Assembly: GCA_050084985.1 (NCBI GenBank)
Contig: JBITNC010000001.1
Span: forward strand, 159,402,001-159,466,000
Reading direction: 5' to 3'
Source: Nageia nagi
Taxonomy: Eukaryota; Pinophyta
DNA length: 64,000 nucleotides
A program made the translations under genes and the position numbers. Numbering within the stretch: the first letter of the stretch is position 1; the number at the start of each line of letters is the position of its first letter. Below, in pieces: positions 1-11,194 of the stretch. Under the pieces are notes generated by a model, which had not been told where the DNA came from, did not search any database, and saw nothing but the letters and a program-made list of their open reading frames with translations.

Positions 1-199
1 CCTATATCAATCTATCTATCAAACTAGTCCTAACTAGGTGAAGGGTCATAGTCTAGACTCCTCTTTGTTCCATGTGATGTATCAGTGGAAATGTCTCCTA
101 CTGTACAAAATAAATAAACTTAGAGTTAGTTCAATGTAATCATTATAAATTATCATATGAAATGTATGTATAATACATGTTTTAAAATGCATTATAAAT

Positions 200-500
200 T
201 ACCATTATATCATGCTAAGAGATTGAAGGGTCAACCATTGTAGGCTGCTATAATAATTCATGAACCTCATGAGAAACTAAAGGTACAATCATTGTAGGCC
301 ACTTTGATAAGTCATGCACCTCTTGAAAAAAAATAGTGTCAATTGAGCTCTATAAGAGATCAAATGAAACTTAAAAAAATTAAACTTAGTCATTATAAAT
401 TTATAACCACGTCTATATCAAAAATGTAATCACAAAAATAAATTACAAATTACCATGAATGGATGCTAAGAGGTTGAAGGATCAACCACTATAGACTACA
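200..500. repeat. Degenerate direct repeat
   Basis: The phrase GCTAAGAGATTGAAGGGTCA near 213 recurs with changes near 467. Both copies are followed by similar text ending in a CCTCA(C/T) block about 70 bp downstream. This is a two-copy diverged repeat beside the unrecognised frame. Confidence 0.4.
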
Positions 501-732
501 CATGTGATTTATGTACCTCACTAGTAAAAGCGGTATCAACAAAAATATCCTGAACCGTAAAAGCGTCATGGTTAACCTACAAGTGCATATATATAAACAT
601 TCAAATTTTATTGAAATTTTATGATTTGATTTATACACATGCGAACTTGTTTAAATATTATAATATACATACCATGGATGGGTCAAAAGGTGTCTCATAC
701 ATATATATTCCAAAGAAATCAATATGCTAACC

Positions 733-1690
733 TCAATCACCTAAAGATGTAGATCCATGCCTATATGCCTCATGCTCAGTATCACCAAATAACAAATGCA
801 TAAATCCTCTTAAATTGGATGGGGTGGATGATCCATGATATATCATATGGAAAACACTACATCTATGAAGTGCAGATATCTCGAGTGAGATGTTAGTCCC
901 TCCAACTCCATTAGGTCTTAATCCATCACCTCTAACCCCAATGAACTCAGTTGCCACATTGGAAGCTTCTTAAATGAGGTTCTTGGTAAGCTGACTCAAT
1001 GATCTAAGGGTTAAAACCATGGCTGTATAATGGACATGCATAGGTATAGAAGCTCTAAGAGGACTAACAAGAGGTGTAGCATGAGCAGGTAATCTAGGAT
1101 CAAGTTATGCCCCTAACCTCTGATGTAAACTATCCATACCAACACCATGAAAATCATGAATATCAAAATAATTGGGTTTTTTTCCAATAACAAACTCCAC
1201 ACATAAAAACTTAATGAAATAAAAGGGTACATAACTGCCACCACTATGTGGTGGATTATCAAACACCATCCACCATCTATCCCAAAAATGTGCAATGATC
1301 CCCTCATGCATACACCAAAAAATAGAAATTCTCTTTTGGGTGGGTGCCATTGGTTCTCCAATTCTAGGATTCCTAAAATATTTACCTAAATCCCCTTTTG
1401 TAATATGATAAGTCTCATCAATCTATCTTTGGGATAGGCCGTCACTATAATACCTCCTCCTCTCCTCTCTATGTGATTAGAAATCACCTATGGTCTGACT
1501 TATGGATGTAATTGTATCAACTACTGTTTGTAATAAAGTTGCAAACCATGTAAGGTGGGGGAGGGGATAACCCTATGCTACAATATCTATTGAATCCTAC
1601 CCTGAATATAGATGATGTTCTCAACTATATTGGTTCACAAGTGAGCTTCCTCAAGTAATGGGGGTTCTTGAGGCTCATGTGAAAGAGGTG
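733..1690 (-). pseudogene. Unrecognised decayed reading frame
   Basis: One minus-strand frame can be followed from about 1690 down to 733, roughly 320 codons, with a few in-frame stops. The two open parts (1350-1105 and 957-733) are in the same frame and the sequence between them continues that frame, so this looks like one old coding sequence and not chance ORFs. The middle is rich in aromatic residues and contains the pieces FWDRWWMVFDNPP and YVPFYFIKFLCVEFV. I do not recognise the family. A gene of a degraded transposable element is the likeliest origin, but no integrase, reverse transcriptase or transposase motif is visible. Confidence 0.4.
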
Positions 1691-3510
1691 AGCTATTTTG
1701 TGATGGATCCATGGGCATATATATACAAAGGGTCACTTGTATGAATTAACAATTATAAGAATAAGTATAACTACATTAAATTTAAAGAGGTCTATAAGTA
1801 CTAATAATCTAGTTCAAATCTAGACAACATTAATCAAGCTAATAATTTGATATTCACCAAACATCCATACTAAATGAAATTTATAAAGGGTTTTAATAAA
1901 ACATAACTCAACCCAATTTTGAATTCATGTATACAACTCAAGTTCAATATATCAAATTAAAGGTTAATATAAATAATAAATAACATAATGCATTCTATGA
2001 ATTAATAATAAAAAATTTAAAATTTGAACATCCACATGATATTATTGATGAAAAAATAATAGAGACATTACACGAAATAATTATCCTTAAATCTAAATGT
2101 GCTCCAACATATTTCTCTTAGATCCAATCCTTAAATATCTATTTCAATCTACTACATGAAATACTTATTTATACTACTATGATCATGTTCAAGATCATTC
2201 CTAGAAGTTATTACACCTATCTATATAAATTCCCCATAAAAAGTCCTTGATATTAAATCACCAATCCCCCTTGTTAGCCCAACAAATGATGATTGATTTT
2301 TTGTTTCCGCATCATCAATTTTGACACCATTATACAACAATATTTACATAGTTGTCTACAAAGAGACCTAAGGCATTAAGTTTCTCTTCCAAAATTGACC
2401 TTTTCTTTGGATCAATGTTGTTGAATATAAACTAGTTTATAGGAATTCCATCTATAAGAACAATGAGACTTGTTGCTTGATGTAGAATTTCATAACTCAA
2501 GGTAGGATTTATCCTAGTTCTCCCCAATGTAGTTCTATCATCCCACTCCAATGAAGGATTCTACATAACATGGCTTTAACAAGGTAATTTTTAAGAATTG
2601 CATGATTTGTTAAGGATAAACAATCTTCTTGATTAGGTATAAGGTGCATGGTACTTCATCTTAATTAATATCAAGTTATTGAGATCATAAGGTACTTGAT
2701 GATGAGGCAAACATTTGGAAGATGACTTATAAAACTAAAAAGAACCTCTTTGAGTGGTTGGTTATGCTATTTAACCTAACCAATTTACATAAGAAATATT
2801 TTTTTCACTTAATGAAGGCAAATTGTGATCCTTACTAAATCCTTCATTATTTTCTAATTTGATTCCATCTTCATGTATGTACTTTCCATAGAAGTAAGAG
2901 AATCCCAATATGACAAAGGTGCTAAATTTTAATATATGAAGTGAGAAGGGGAGGAGAGTCTCCAAGAAGGATAGGTTACCACAAGTAGTATTGGGTACGC
3001 AAATGTATTTAAAAAAGGAAAAAATACAATGTTATGCATGTCTTGGGGTTTAACACAAACCTAAAAAGTTTGGAGAAAAATCTTCAAAAGGTGGCAATGG
3101 GGACAAATAGGATTAAGGAAACCTATATGTTTAAGCTAATTCCTTAAAGGAAAACTTTTTAAAAATAATGCTTCAAGCAAACCTAGCATGTTTTGGTTGA
3201 AATAGTTTGAAAATATGTGGTCTAAACTTGTATAAGTGAGTGAATTCCCTATATATGCTTAAGTGTATCTAGCATGGGTATGTAGGGAGTGGTCTAAATT
3301 CTCCCTTTAACAACTATTTATCTTCTTATTCATATTCAAAATTCAATTGCATCATAATTTAGCATTTGATTTGATAAAATATTATTTGAGAACATTTATC
3401 ATAAGAACTGCAAACTTGGGGAAATAGGAATGTTATAGTTGGGGTATACATTTTAAGTTTTCTAATACCTCTATAGCAATTGTAATGTGTCTTAATCAAA
3501 TTAGGAGACT
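1691..3510. other. Intergenic, no supported gene
   Basis: AT-rich sequence with only short chance reading frames, including a 64-codon one at 2771-2965 that shows no recognisable motif. I see no LTR boundary, tRNA-like block or coherent coding remnant. Confidence 0.5.
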
Positions 3511-3524
3511 AATCAAGAGGTAAA

Positions 3525-3780
3525 ATGTTCCCTATTAGATATGTATGCAAATGTGGAGGAATACACAAGGCCCAAGAATTATTTGACAAGGTGCATTATG
3601 TAGACATAGTTTCATGGAATGAAATGATTGGAGGATGTGAATTCATGGCCACAATAAGGGTTTTCTTAAACTCTTCTAGTATGTTCCATTATGGGAGCTT
3701 GGGAAGAGGGTATGCACATCCATCAAAGAGTACTTAAGGATGTGCAAAGATGAAGGTACTACTTATACAAGATAACATTC
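3525..3780 (+). pseudogene. PPR protein gene fragment
   Basis: The frame from 3525 reads KCGGIHKAQELFDKV followed by DIVSWNEMIGG. This is the diagnostic core of plant pentatricopeptide (PLS-class) proteins, whose usual forms are KCG-x-x-x-x-A-x-x-x-FD and D-V-x-SWN-x-MI-x-G. After a frameshift, a following piece reads GAWEEGMHIHQRVLKD, which matches the next PPR block (GA-x-x-x-G-x-x-IH). Only about two repeats remain, with no start codon or C-terminal domain, so this is a dead fragment. Intact members are organelle RNA-binding or editing factors. It has no related neighbours. Confidence 0.8.
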
Positions 3781-4860
3781 ATTTATATGTACATAGAATT
3801 AGGGTTTAGGATTAGTATTAGGTAATATTAGGAAGTTAGATAAATAACTTAAATAGCTAGCTTAGATAATACTCTTAGGAATTTTATTTTAAAAAATAAT
3901 TATTCAAAATACTTGAACCTAAGGTAGTTTAGGTCATAAATGATATAAATGAAGCTAGAGTTATAATAAACATTCATATGCACATACTATAACAATCATA
4001 TATTATAAATTTATGAGAACCACATGCAAGTTTAAGGTAAGAGAATGATACTATTTGTACCATATGTTTATCCTAGTGTACAAGCACATGATCACTCTCT
4101 ATAAACTTGTTACTCCACAACTTCATAACCTAAAAAAGATCTAAACTATAAACAGCTCTTAAACAATAGTTTAGTTCTCATTACATTTGCATATAATCAA
4201 TTCAATAAATAACAATTGTAATTTCATTAAAATATTGACTATCATAACCTAGTTAATCACATTATTTAAAATTATAAAATATATCAATTATAAAAAATGC
4301 AAAGACTATAATCCTCATTGGGTTGGTCCATGATAGAGTTAAACATATTCATACGAATAGTGTAAAATAGCTTTGTATATAATGTTGTGGTTTTGAATAC
4401 GTTGAAAGACAAGTATGCAAAATTTGAAATAATACATAAGGTTCAAGAAGCAATTTTAAGTAGAAACAATTTTCATATGTAAAAGCACAAAATATATATT
4501 TTAAAAAGGCCCTATAAAAGTTTAAGTAGAAGTAATTTTCATGTGTAAAAATAGACTCTATAACAACTATTTTTTACCCAAAAAAATACCATATGAGAGA
4601 TTCTAGGGCATACCTTAAAGGGGGAACGATGGCGATCGTAATGGGGACAAGGTGGAGGATAGATGAACATTTTAGGGATTGGGATCATGGATCCTAACCC
4701 TAAAGATCTCAGTAAGGCTCAACATCCCAAGCCTAAATAGAATCTCGAGCCTATACTCGAGATCCTAGGTCTGTATTAGAAAAATCTAACTTTCATTGAG
4801 TTCCTCTAAAGTGGGACTCAACTTCTTGCACCCACCCAAAAGGAAGGAAAGTTAGAATAC
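3781..4860. other. Intergenic, no supported gene
   Basis: AT-rich sequence without an open frame of note. A slightly richer stretch near 4610-4860 (AGGGGGAACGATGGCGATCG and following) keeps several CpG sites, unlike its surroundings, but encodes nothing I can identify. Confidence 0.45.
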
Positions 4861-4862
4861 AA

Positions 4863-5610
4863 AATATTTAAACATGAAAGTAATGGATTAGCAATAATTT
4901 GGGACAATTCAAACTCTTTAGAAATATTTCCAATAAATTCCCCTAAAACTCATGAGTTTTCAAGGAGATGGCATAAAAATATTTGAATTACTACAAATTG
5001 CTCGTAAAAGATCAATCCACAACTCCAATTGATGATAAAACATTTAGAATCAATATTTAGCCACTTGTATAGTGTTCATAAAAGGGTTATGCACATTTAC
5101 ATCAATTTTCTCCTCAATTACAAAAAAAAATCAATTTTCACAAAATTTGGCCTTTTCTTACACTTGAACATTCTAAGTAAAAATGAGACCCCCTATGTCT
5201 TATTTATAGACTTTTTGGAGCTCACTTTTTGGTGTTGACCTAATTAGCAATATTTAAACATGAAAGTAATGGATTAGCAATAATTTGGGATAATTCAAAC
5301 ACTTTAGAAATATTTCCAACAAATTCTCCTAAAACTCATGATTTTTCAAGGAGACGGTACAAAAATATTCAAATTATTATAAATTGCTCTTAAAATATCA
5401 ATCTAGAACTCAAATTGATGATAAAATACTTAGAATCAATATTTAGCCACTTGTATAATATTCATAAAAGAGTTATGCACATGTACATCAATTTGCTCCT
5501 CAGTTACAAAAAATTTTGATTTTCACAAAATTTGGCCTTTTGTTACACTTGAACATTCTAAGTAAAATTGAGACCCCTCTTTTTGGAGCGCATTTTTTGT
5601 TATTTCCCTA
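4863..5610. repeat. Tandem duplication, period about 387 bp
   Basis: The block beginning ATATTTAAACATGAAAGTAA at about 4863 is repeated from about 5250, collinear to about 5600. Shared landmarks include the AACTCATGA/TTTTCAAGGAG block, the GCCACTTGTATA block and the CACTTGAACATTCTAAGTAA block. The copies differ by scattered substitutions and small indels. The open frame at 5029-5238 lies wholly in copy one and is closed in copy two, so it is not a gene. Confidence 0.85.
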
Positions 5611-6689
5611 ATTTTAATCTAATGGAATTGATACACAATGAAATTATATTTGAAGTGGTAGGAGAATACATTGTTCCTTTCAACCACTTTAGTGTATATA
5701 CATGAAAATCGATCCTTTTACAAAGAATCTTATAGATTTTGAGCTAATTTTGGATCTCCTCCACCATATTTGAGTACCCTTTTCACTGAAATATGGATTC
5801 TATATTTGATATGAGCAATTTTGGAAAGCTTTTGAGAATTTTAGTGAGGATTTTATGAAAAGTTAGATTTTTGGTCTAAAATGTGAGAAATGATGGGGGG
5901 GCAATTTTATAATTTTTTTTTAAAAATGCCTTGATGGATCTTATATGGCGATGGATGGATTGAAGATGGATCTTGAAGCCATTTGGGATTGATTTGAGCA
6001 ATTTTGGAGCTTCATAGAAAAAATTGAGTTTTTAAATAAATACTTTGAAGAAAAATTGGCTCAAAAAGCTTGAAACACTCATGTTTGGTGTTAAATTAAT
6101 GCTCAAATGTGTTCATTTTTTATCATTTTTACTTGCTTCTTAGACCATTTGATGCAAATTCCAAATGAGTATAACCTTGTGAATTTGCAAGAGATTTAAA
6201 ATTTTGACCAAAACCAAGCTATTTCTCCCTTAGGTGCCAAAATTATTTATTTGATGATGTTAAAGCCCTCCATAACTTCGTCTAGATTGAGGAGCACTAG
6301 ACCAAAAATGGGCTTTGGGGGTGAGTAATTTGAGGTGGTTTTTTTGTGATGATTTTTAATCACCCCAATATTTTATTTTCATGGCAATTTCAATGGGGTA
6401 GCTTTTCCTCGCCCCAAAAGAACCAGATGAGGTGACAAAAGACCAACCCTTGATGGAACAAAAAAATAAAAATAAAAAAGGGCATGTGAGGGAACTTAAT
6501 GTTTTCATAATTTTGAGATTTTTTGAGCTGAGGGGTTAGAAGGAGAGGGGCATTTTGTGTATTGGTGAGATGAGAGAGGAGACTAAATGAGAGGAGACAT
6601 GGTGAGACCAAATGAAGGAAAATGTGTTTCTTAGGAGGTGCAAGTATGTATTTTAGTTCGTGATATTGCATACTTGTAGTATTATTCTA

Positions 6690-7085
6690 TATTCTTCTAC
6701 ATTTTGCATATATGACCATGCTTTATATTTTTCTACATTCTTTTAAAAAACTTGTGAATCCTATAAACATTGCAGAGCATGAAATTGTGTTTGAGTTATA
6801 TATTTTATCAAACTTCTTCTAGGTATTGTGTATTCTTCCACATGTTTCATGTGTCTATGGGCTTTTTTTAGAAAACCTATTTTGTATCTTGCGTAATCAT
6901 TGTAGATCGTGAAACTATGTTTTCATCATGCATTTTGTCAAATAAATCCTAGGTCTTATTTTATTCCTTCACATGTTTCATGTGTCTATGGTCCTTTTTT
7001 TAGAAAACCCATTTTTTGTATCACATAGTCATTACAAACTATGAAACTTTGTTTACGTTATGTATCTTATTAAATAAACCCACAA
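6690..7085. repeat. Three diverged tandem copies, about 128 bp each
   Basis: The phrase CACATGTTTCATGTGTCTATG and a following block, TTTAGAAAACC(C/T)ATTTT, occur at about 6840 and 6970. A more diverged copy precedes them from about 6700. From about 7090 to 7330 a second pair of about 113-bp repeats follows, marked by TTTATGG(A/G)(C/T)ATTTTGGCAA and the preceding CAATTAGGGG-type text. No coding content is visible. Confidence 0.65.
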
Positions 7086-7421
7086 TATTCGATTTAGATG
7101 CACCAAGTAGACACATCCATACAACCAATTAGGGGTTTATGGATATTTTAGCAAAGAAGTTCAAAGCTCCCATAGCCTACACAAACTACAACATTCAAGT
7201 TATGAGCACAAAGCAAACACCTCTACACATTTAATTCAAGGTTTATGGGCATTTTGGCAATGAAGTTAAAAGCTTCCTTAAGATAGCCTTCTCAAACCAC
7301 AACATTTGATTTTTAAGCACTAAGTAGATAAATAATTATATGTATTATTATCATAAATTATTTTATTTTTCTACAAACTCCTTATTTAGGTAATAGCTTA
7401 ACCAACATGTCTACTAGTATA

Positions 7422-7893
7422 TGTTAGAATTTGTAATGAAATATTGTGAATATCTAAACTCCTTGTAAGTTCAATTAATCACTTAAAGGATATGTAGATA
7501 CCTTAAGGGATTAATTGAATTCTTTATTATGTGTGGAATTTGACCTAACCATGGAGTTAGTTGGTAGGTTAAAGTTAGGTCACATATTTATTGTAACCCT
7601 AACCTTACCCTTGGGTTAAAGGGAGGTTAAGGAGGTGCTCTCAAGCTATAAATAGAGGGCCTCTCCTCTTGTAACATATCTAAGTTTTGGAGTAAGAATA
7701 CTCTACTAGTTTGTGTAGAAGAGAGGAAGAGAATAGTTGTAAGAGAGGCATACTTGAGAATTGAGATACTAGTTGTGGATGTACTCCCAAGGAGGGAGGA
7801 ACCGCATTACACTTGTGTTATCTTGTGTGAATGTTGTGTGATTGAGATTCCTAGTCTTGGACCTTAAGAATTAGATCTAGGCTAATTCTCTCA
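7422..7893 (+). repeat. Copia-A 5' LTR
   Basis: The 472-bp repeat starts TGTTAGAATT and ends TCTCTCA. A TATA box (CTATAAATAG, 7646-7655) lies about 225 bp in, which places the U3/R border near 7680. The long inverted termini common in other copia families are reduced to TG and CA. Confidence 0.97.
7646..7655 (+). promoter_or_regulatory. TATA box of the Copia-A 5' LTR
   Basis: CTATAAATAG followed by AGGGCCTCTCC is a strong plant core-promoter match. It is identical in the 3' LTR at 16475-16484. Transcription from here would start near 7680. Confidence 0.75.
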
Positions 7894-7912
7894 ATTGGTA
7901 TCTAGAGCTTGG
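7894..7912 (+). other. Primer-binding site
   Basis: ATTGGTATCTAGAGCTTGG directly follows the LTR. It matches the usual plant copia TGGTATCAGAGC, complementary to the 3' part of initiator methionine tRNA, with a small insertion. Confidence 0.85.
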
Positions 7913-8025
7913 TGTGGAAGCTCTTCTTCTACATCTTGGAGGTTCTTCATCCTTCTTCATTCCTTTGGTGTGGAAGCTCTTCTTCTACATTTTGGAGGTT
8001 CTTCATCCTTCTTCATTCCTCATCT
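7911..8025 (+). repeat. Tandem duplication of 56 bp in the Copia-A leader
   Basis: GGTGTGGAAGCTCTTCTTCT at 7911 recurs at 7967, and the whole 56-bp unit is doubled. It explains the overlapping 65- and 80-codon frames at 7909-8156, which are not genes. Confidence 0.9.
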
Positions 8026-9179
8026 TACACCCCATTGGTGAGGTTAATTTTAAGAGAAGGTATAAATTTCCTCCTCATTTGGTTATCTTATGGATTATTG
8101 CATTAGATACTAACATATTTTGTGAGATATTGGAGCTTATTTCTTGCAAAATATGATTAAAATAACAATGCAAGTATTTTTTTTTTCTATACTAACCTCT
8201 TATGTTAGTAGCATTTTTTTACAAAAATGCTTAATACATGCTATACCTTTTTTAAGAGGATACTATGAAATGCAAATATTTTTACTAACATTTTGTTTGT
8301 TAGTAGCAACTAATTTCTTGAGGTTTACTTTTCTTGTTTAAAGTAAACACAAGTGAAAGTTAATTTATTATGTTGAACTTAAATGTATGTGTTGGTTCAA
8401 TTTATCAATATATGATGAAACTTGCAATATATACTAACATTAATTATGTTATTACTATTTGCGTAAATTTCTCATATATACTACCATTAGTGAGTTATTG
8501 ATATGTTAATGGTATTTTTAGTGAGGCATGAACATTTACAAAAAAATTATGAGCAAAGGACATGATGGAAGTAGGCATTTACTCTTTTGACAAAATGCCT
8601 CGATGAGTTGTGTTCTCTTACACTACAATGATTACACGATATGTGTATAAACGAGATACATTGCAAGGGATCGTGTTTTGTTTCCAAATATTTTGATTTG
8701 ATGCAGTATCTTGTACTGTTGTGACTATAGGAGACCATACATGTTGAAAAGACTACGATTTATCTCATAGAATTCCTCATCGAGATGTAGTATCATGTCG
8801 TAGTGATTCTAGGTATTCAAAAAATAGATACGTTGAGCAGACCATGCATTATCTCTCAAAACACCTTGATGATATACACAATGATCAGAGGATAGGCTCG
8901 AAATGGAATCTTTATGAAGAGCCTGGAGGTTCTAATGGTTGAGGCTAAACTAGATAAATTTCACAGGCTTTGTTTTATCAATACATGCTTCCATGAAAGC
9001 TTAAGAAGAGGGCTCGAAGATTAGAGATCAGACATAACTACAAGATGTAAAGTCAAAGCTCTGAATTCGCTCAGCATGCATTGTTATAGGAGCACTAGAA
9101 GAAGATATGATTTCTTGGATTGCATGTGTGCAAGGATATACACAAAAAAAAGGAGAAACATTGAACACACGACTGCCTC

Positions 9180-9660
9180 CTCTCAACTGACGACCTCCAG
9201 ATCGCAGCCTACCCGCACTCCAAGTCACTTTCCATAGTGGCAATGGTTTCTCCCATAGCCTCCTTTCTCACTAGCCCTCACTCTGTGTGCCTCCACATCT
9301 CCCTCACATGCACGTAGTGTGGTGATCTCCTCTCCCCACACTGCTGACTCGCCCTACACCTCTCTCTGCTCTGTAGTTCTACACTCTCCTCCCTCTCCTC
9401 CAGCGCAAGCCTCCTCTTCCTCCTTCACCATCTACTCTTCTAAGCATGGCCACCATCACCTCCATAGGCTGTCCTATAGTGCCTCCATGAAGGTCATCCT
9501 CCTTCCCACGATCAAGGTTGATGGCTGCAAAACATTTGCAAGTCCTTCTTATCATTTAATGCACTTAGATGCATTAAGTTTGTTGACCACTTGCAAAATG
9601 ACTACTCCCAAAAAGCAACGTGCTCTTCTTGGTAAAAGAAAAATGGGGGTCATTTCTTAA
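9180..9660 (+). other. C-rich block inside the Copia-A leader
   Basis: This stretch is much richer in C, mostly CTCC and CCTC runs, than its AT-rich surroundings. It holds a 113-codon Ser/Pro-rich frame on the plus strand (9319-9660) and part of a shorter one on the minus strand (9028-9243). Neither shows a recognisable domain. Copia-B has no clear counterpart at the equivalent place, so it may be an acquired host fragment. It could equally be low-complexity drift. Confidence 0.3.
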
Positions 9661-10619
9661 GCACAAACATGCATTTATTTACCAACTAGATAAGGGATTT
9701 AATTTTTTGTTGTTTTACCACCTAAGTCTTAAAAACCCAACCAAACCCCTTGAGCATTAATTTTTTGACTACTCCCAAAAAGCATCGTATGCTCTTCTTG
9801 GTAGAAGAAAAAGGGGGGGGTCATATTTTTTTAACTACAAAGCATTTAATTGTTTTTTGACTTAGGAGTATTTATTTGGAAAAGCTTTGGTAGGAGAAGC
9901 ATTAAAATGCATGAAGTAGGGGTATGGGTCTCCTTCTTTTTCCATTTAATGCATGAAGTGGTGAATATTTTTAACTTATTTTAAGTTAAAACTTAGCTTA
10001 TTTAAAAAAAAAGATGCTTAGAATATTTTTTATTGCATATTTAATTTACTAAGGTGCACATGCAATTTTTTAATGCTAACCTCTTAGCATTTTTTTTCTC
10101 TAAGCATAGTAATTTAGTCTAAGTATGCTATTTTTTTAAGTAAATAAGGGAATTTTTTTACTTAAAATGCATACTTATAAGACAAGTCTTAGCATACAAG
10201 TTTGTTTTAGGGATAAAACTTTAAGTGAAAAGGGGGGAATTGGTATAATTTTTTACTTAAATTTTATCTAGATCTTGCATGCTAGACTTATGATGCATGT
10301 ATCTTTATCTTGTTTGAAGAATAAAACATGTTTAGGACTTAAGTTTTTAAGTTAAATAATGCATGATGCATGATTACTTAAATTTTTTTTTAAGTCATGG
10401 AATAATGCATGTTATGAATTAAATGCTAAGTAGGACTTAGTTCTTTTTTAATTCATTAAGTGCTTGAATAAATTGAGCAAAATATACAAAATGTAAAAAG
10501 TCCTTTAGGGGTTAGTACAAAACCCATTGGATTTTTTAAGGTTTTTCAAGCTCATGTGGATGATGAAATTTTACTTTACTTTGTATTTTTGCACAATTTG
10601 CTTTATACTTGCAAAATGC

Positions 10620-11070
10620 AAATATTGAAAGTAACCCCTAAAATGAACACATCCACACGTATTCTTCCACAACATGACTTGTTTGGGGAGCCACAAGGTG
10701 AGGATAGGGCAGACTAGAGCCCTTTTAGTTCGAAGACCCAAGTGGTGGTAAGTCCATCTTAATTGCCCCTAAGACCTCTGTTGGATTGGACATAACTCTA
10801 TTAGGTGGATAGGCATGTGTGTAGTGATACCACATGTTCGCACGTCCATTCAGGGATTATCCTGATAACCTAGGAGGAAAACTGAAAACCTTAATCAAGA
10901 TAATTAAAATGGTCGATCCAAGATACGTCAGATCCTTGGAAAATAGTTGGTACTTCTCCTTATGAGAGTATATTACTGACCAAGGTGAATTGGTTGAGGA
11001 CTGGTAGTACCTAGGCTCCACCTTGCGGGCATCCAGGTGAAGGCCTAATTCTATACAAGAAAATAACCCT
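10620..11070 (+). other. Conserved leader block shared by Copia-A and Copia-B
   Basis: The text around 10640-10900, including CAACATGACTTGTTTGGGGA, a TAATTGCCCCTAAG phrase and TAGTGATACCACATGTT, matches the reverse strand of Copia-B at about 58860-59095. Most of the rest of the two leaders is hard to align. This block near the end of the leader may hold packaging or other RNA signals. Confidence 0.6.
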
Positions 11071-11194
11071 AACTTTATTCCTCTACGGATCGTGGTTTGC
11101 ACATATGGGACATGTTTACTTAATGTTTGATTTGTATAGATGGAAACTTGTAAAAATTTGCATTTTTATTGCATATTTATTTTTTATACAGACA

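Larger units (their letters stand above)
8060..11191 (+). other. Copia-A leader, predicted intron
   Basis: Between the primer-binding site and gag lie 3.3 kb without a coherent gene. A donor-like AAG|GTATAAAT lies at 8057-8066. A pyrimidine-rich tract ending TTTTTATACAG ends at 11191, four bases before the gag ATG. Copia-B keeps the same donor phrase (boundary 61221/61220) and an acceptor-like CTTATGTAG (58438/58437) just before its gag ATG. The segment contains a direct repeat (9599-9655 and 9767-9825) and a compositionally odd block at 9180-9560. Splicing is inferred from sequence only. Confidence 0.45.

Noticed and set aside
7894-8341. Small ORFs at the start of the Copia-A leader as a real extra gene
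   Set aside because: They derive from a 56-bp tandem duplication, are not conserved as frames in Copia-B and lack any motif.
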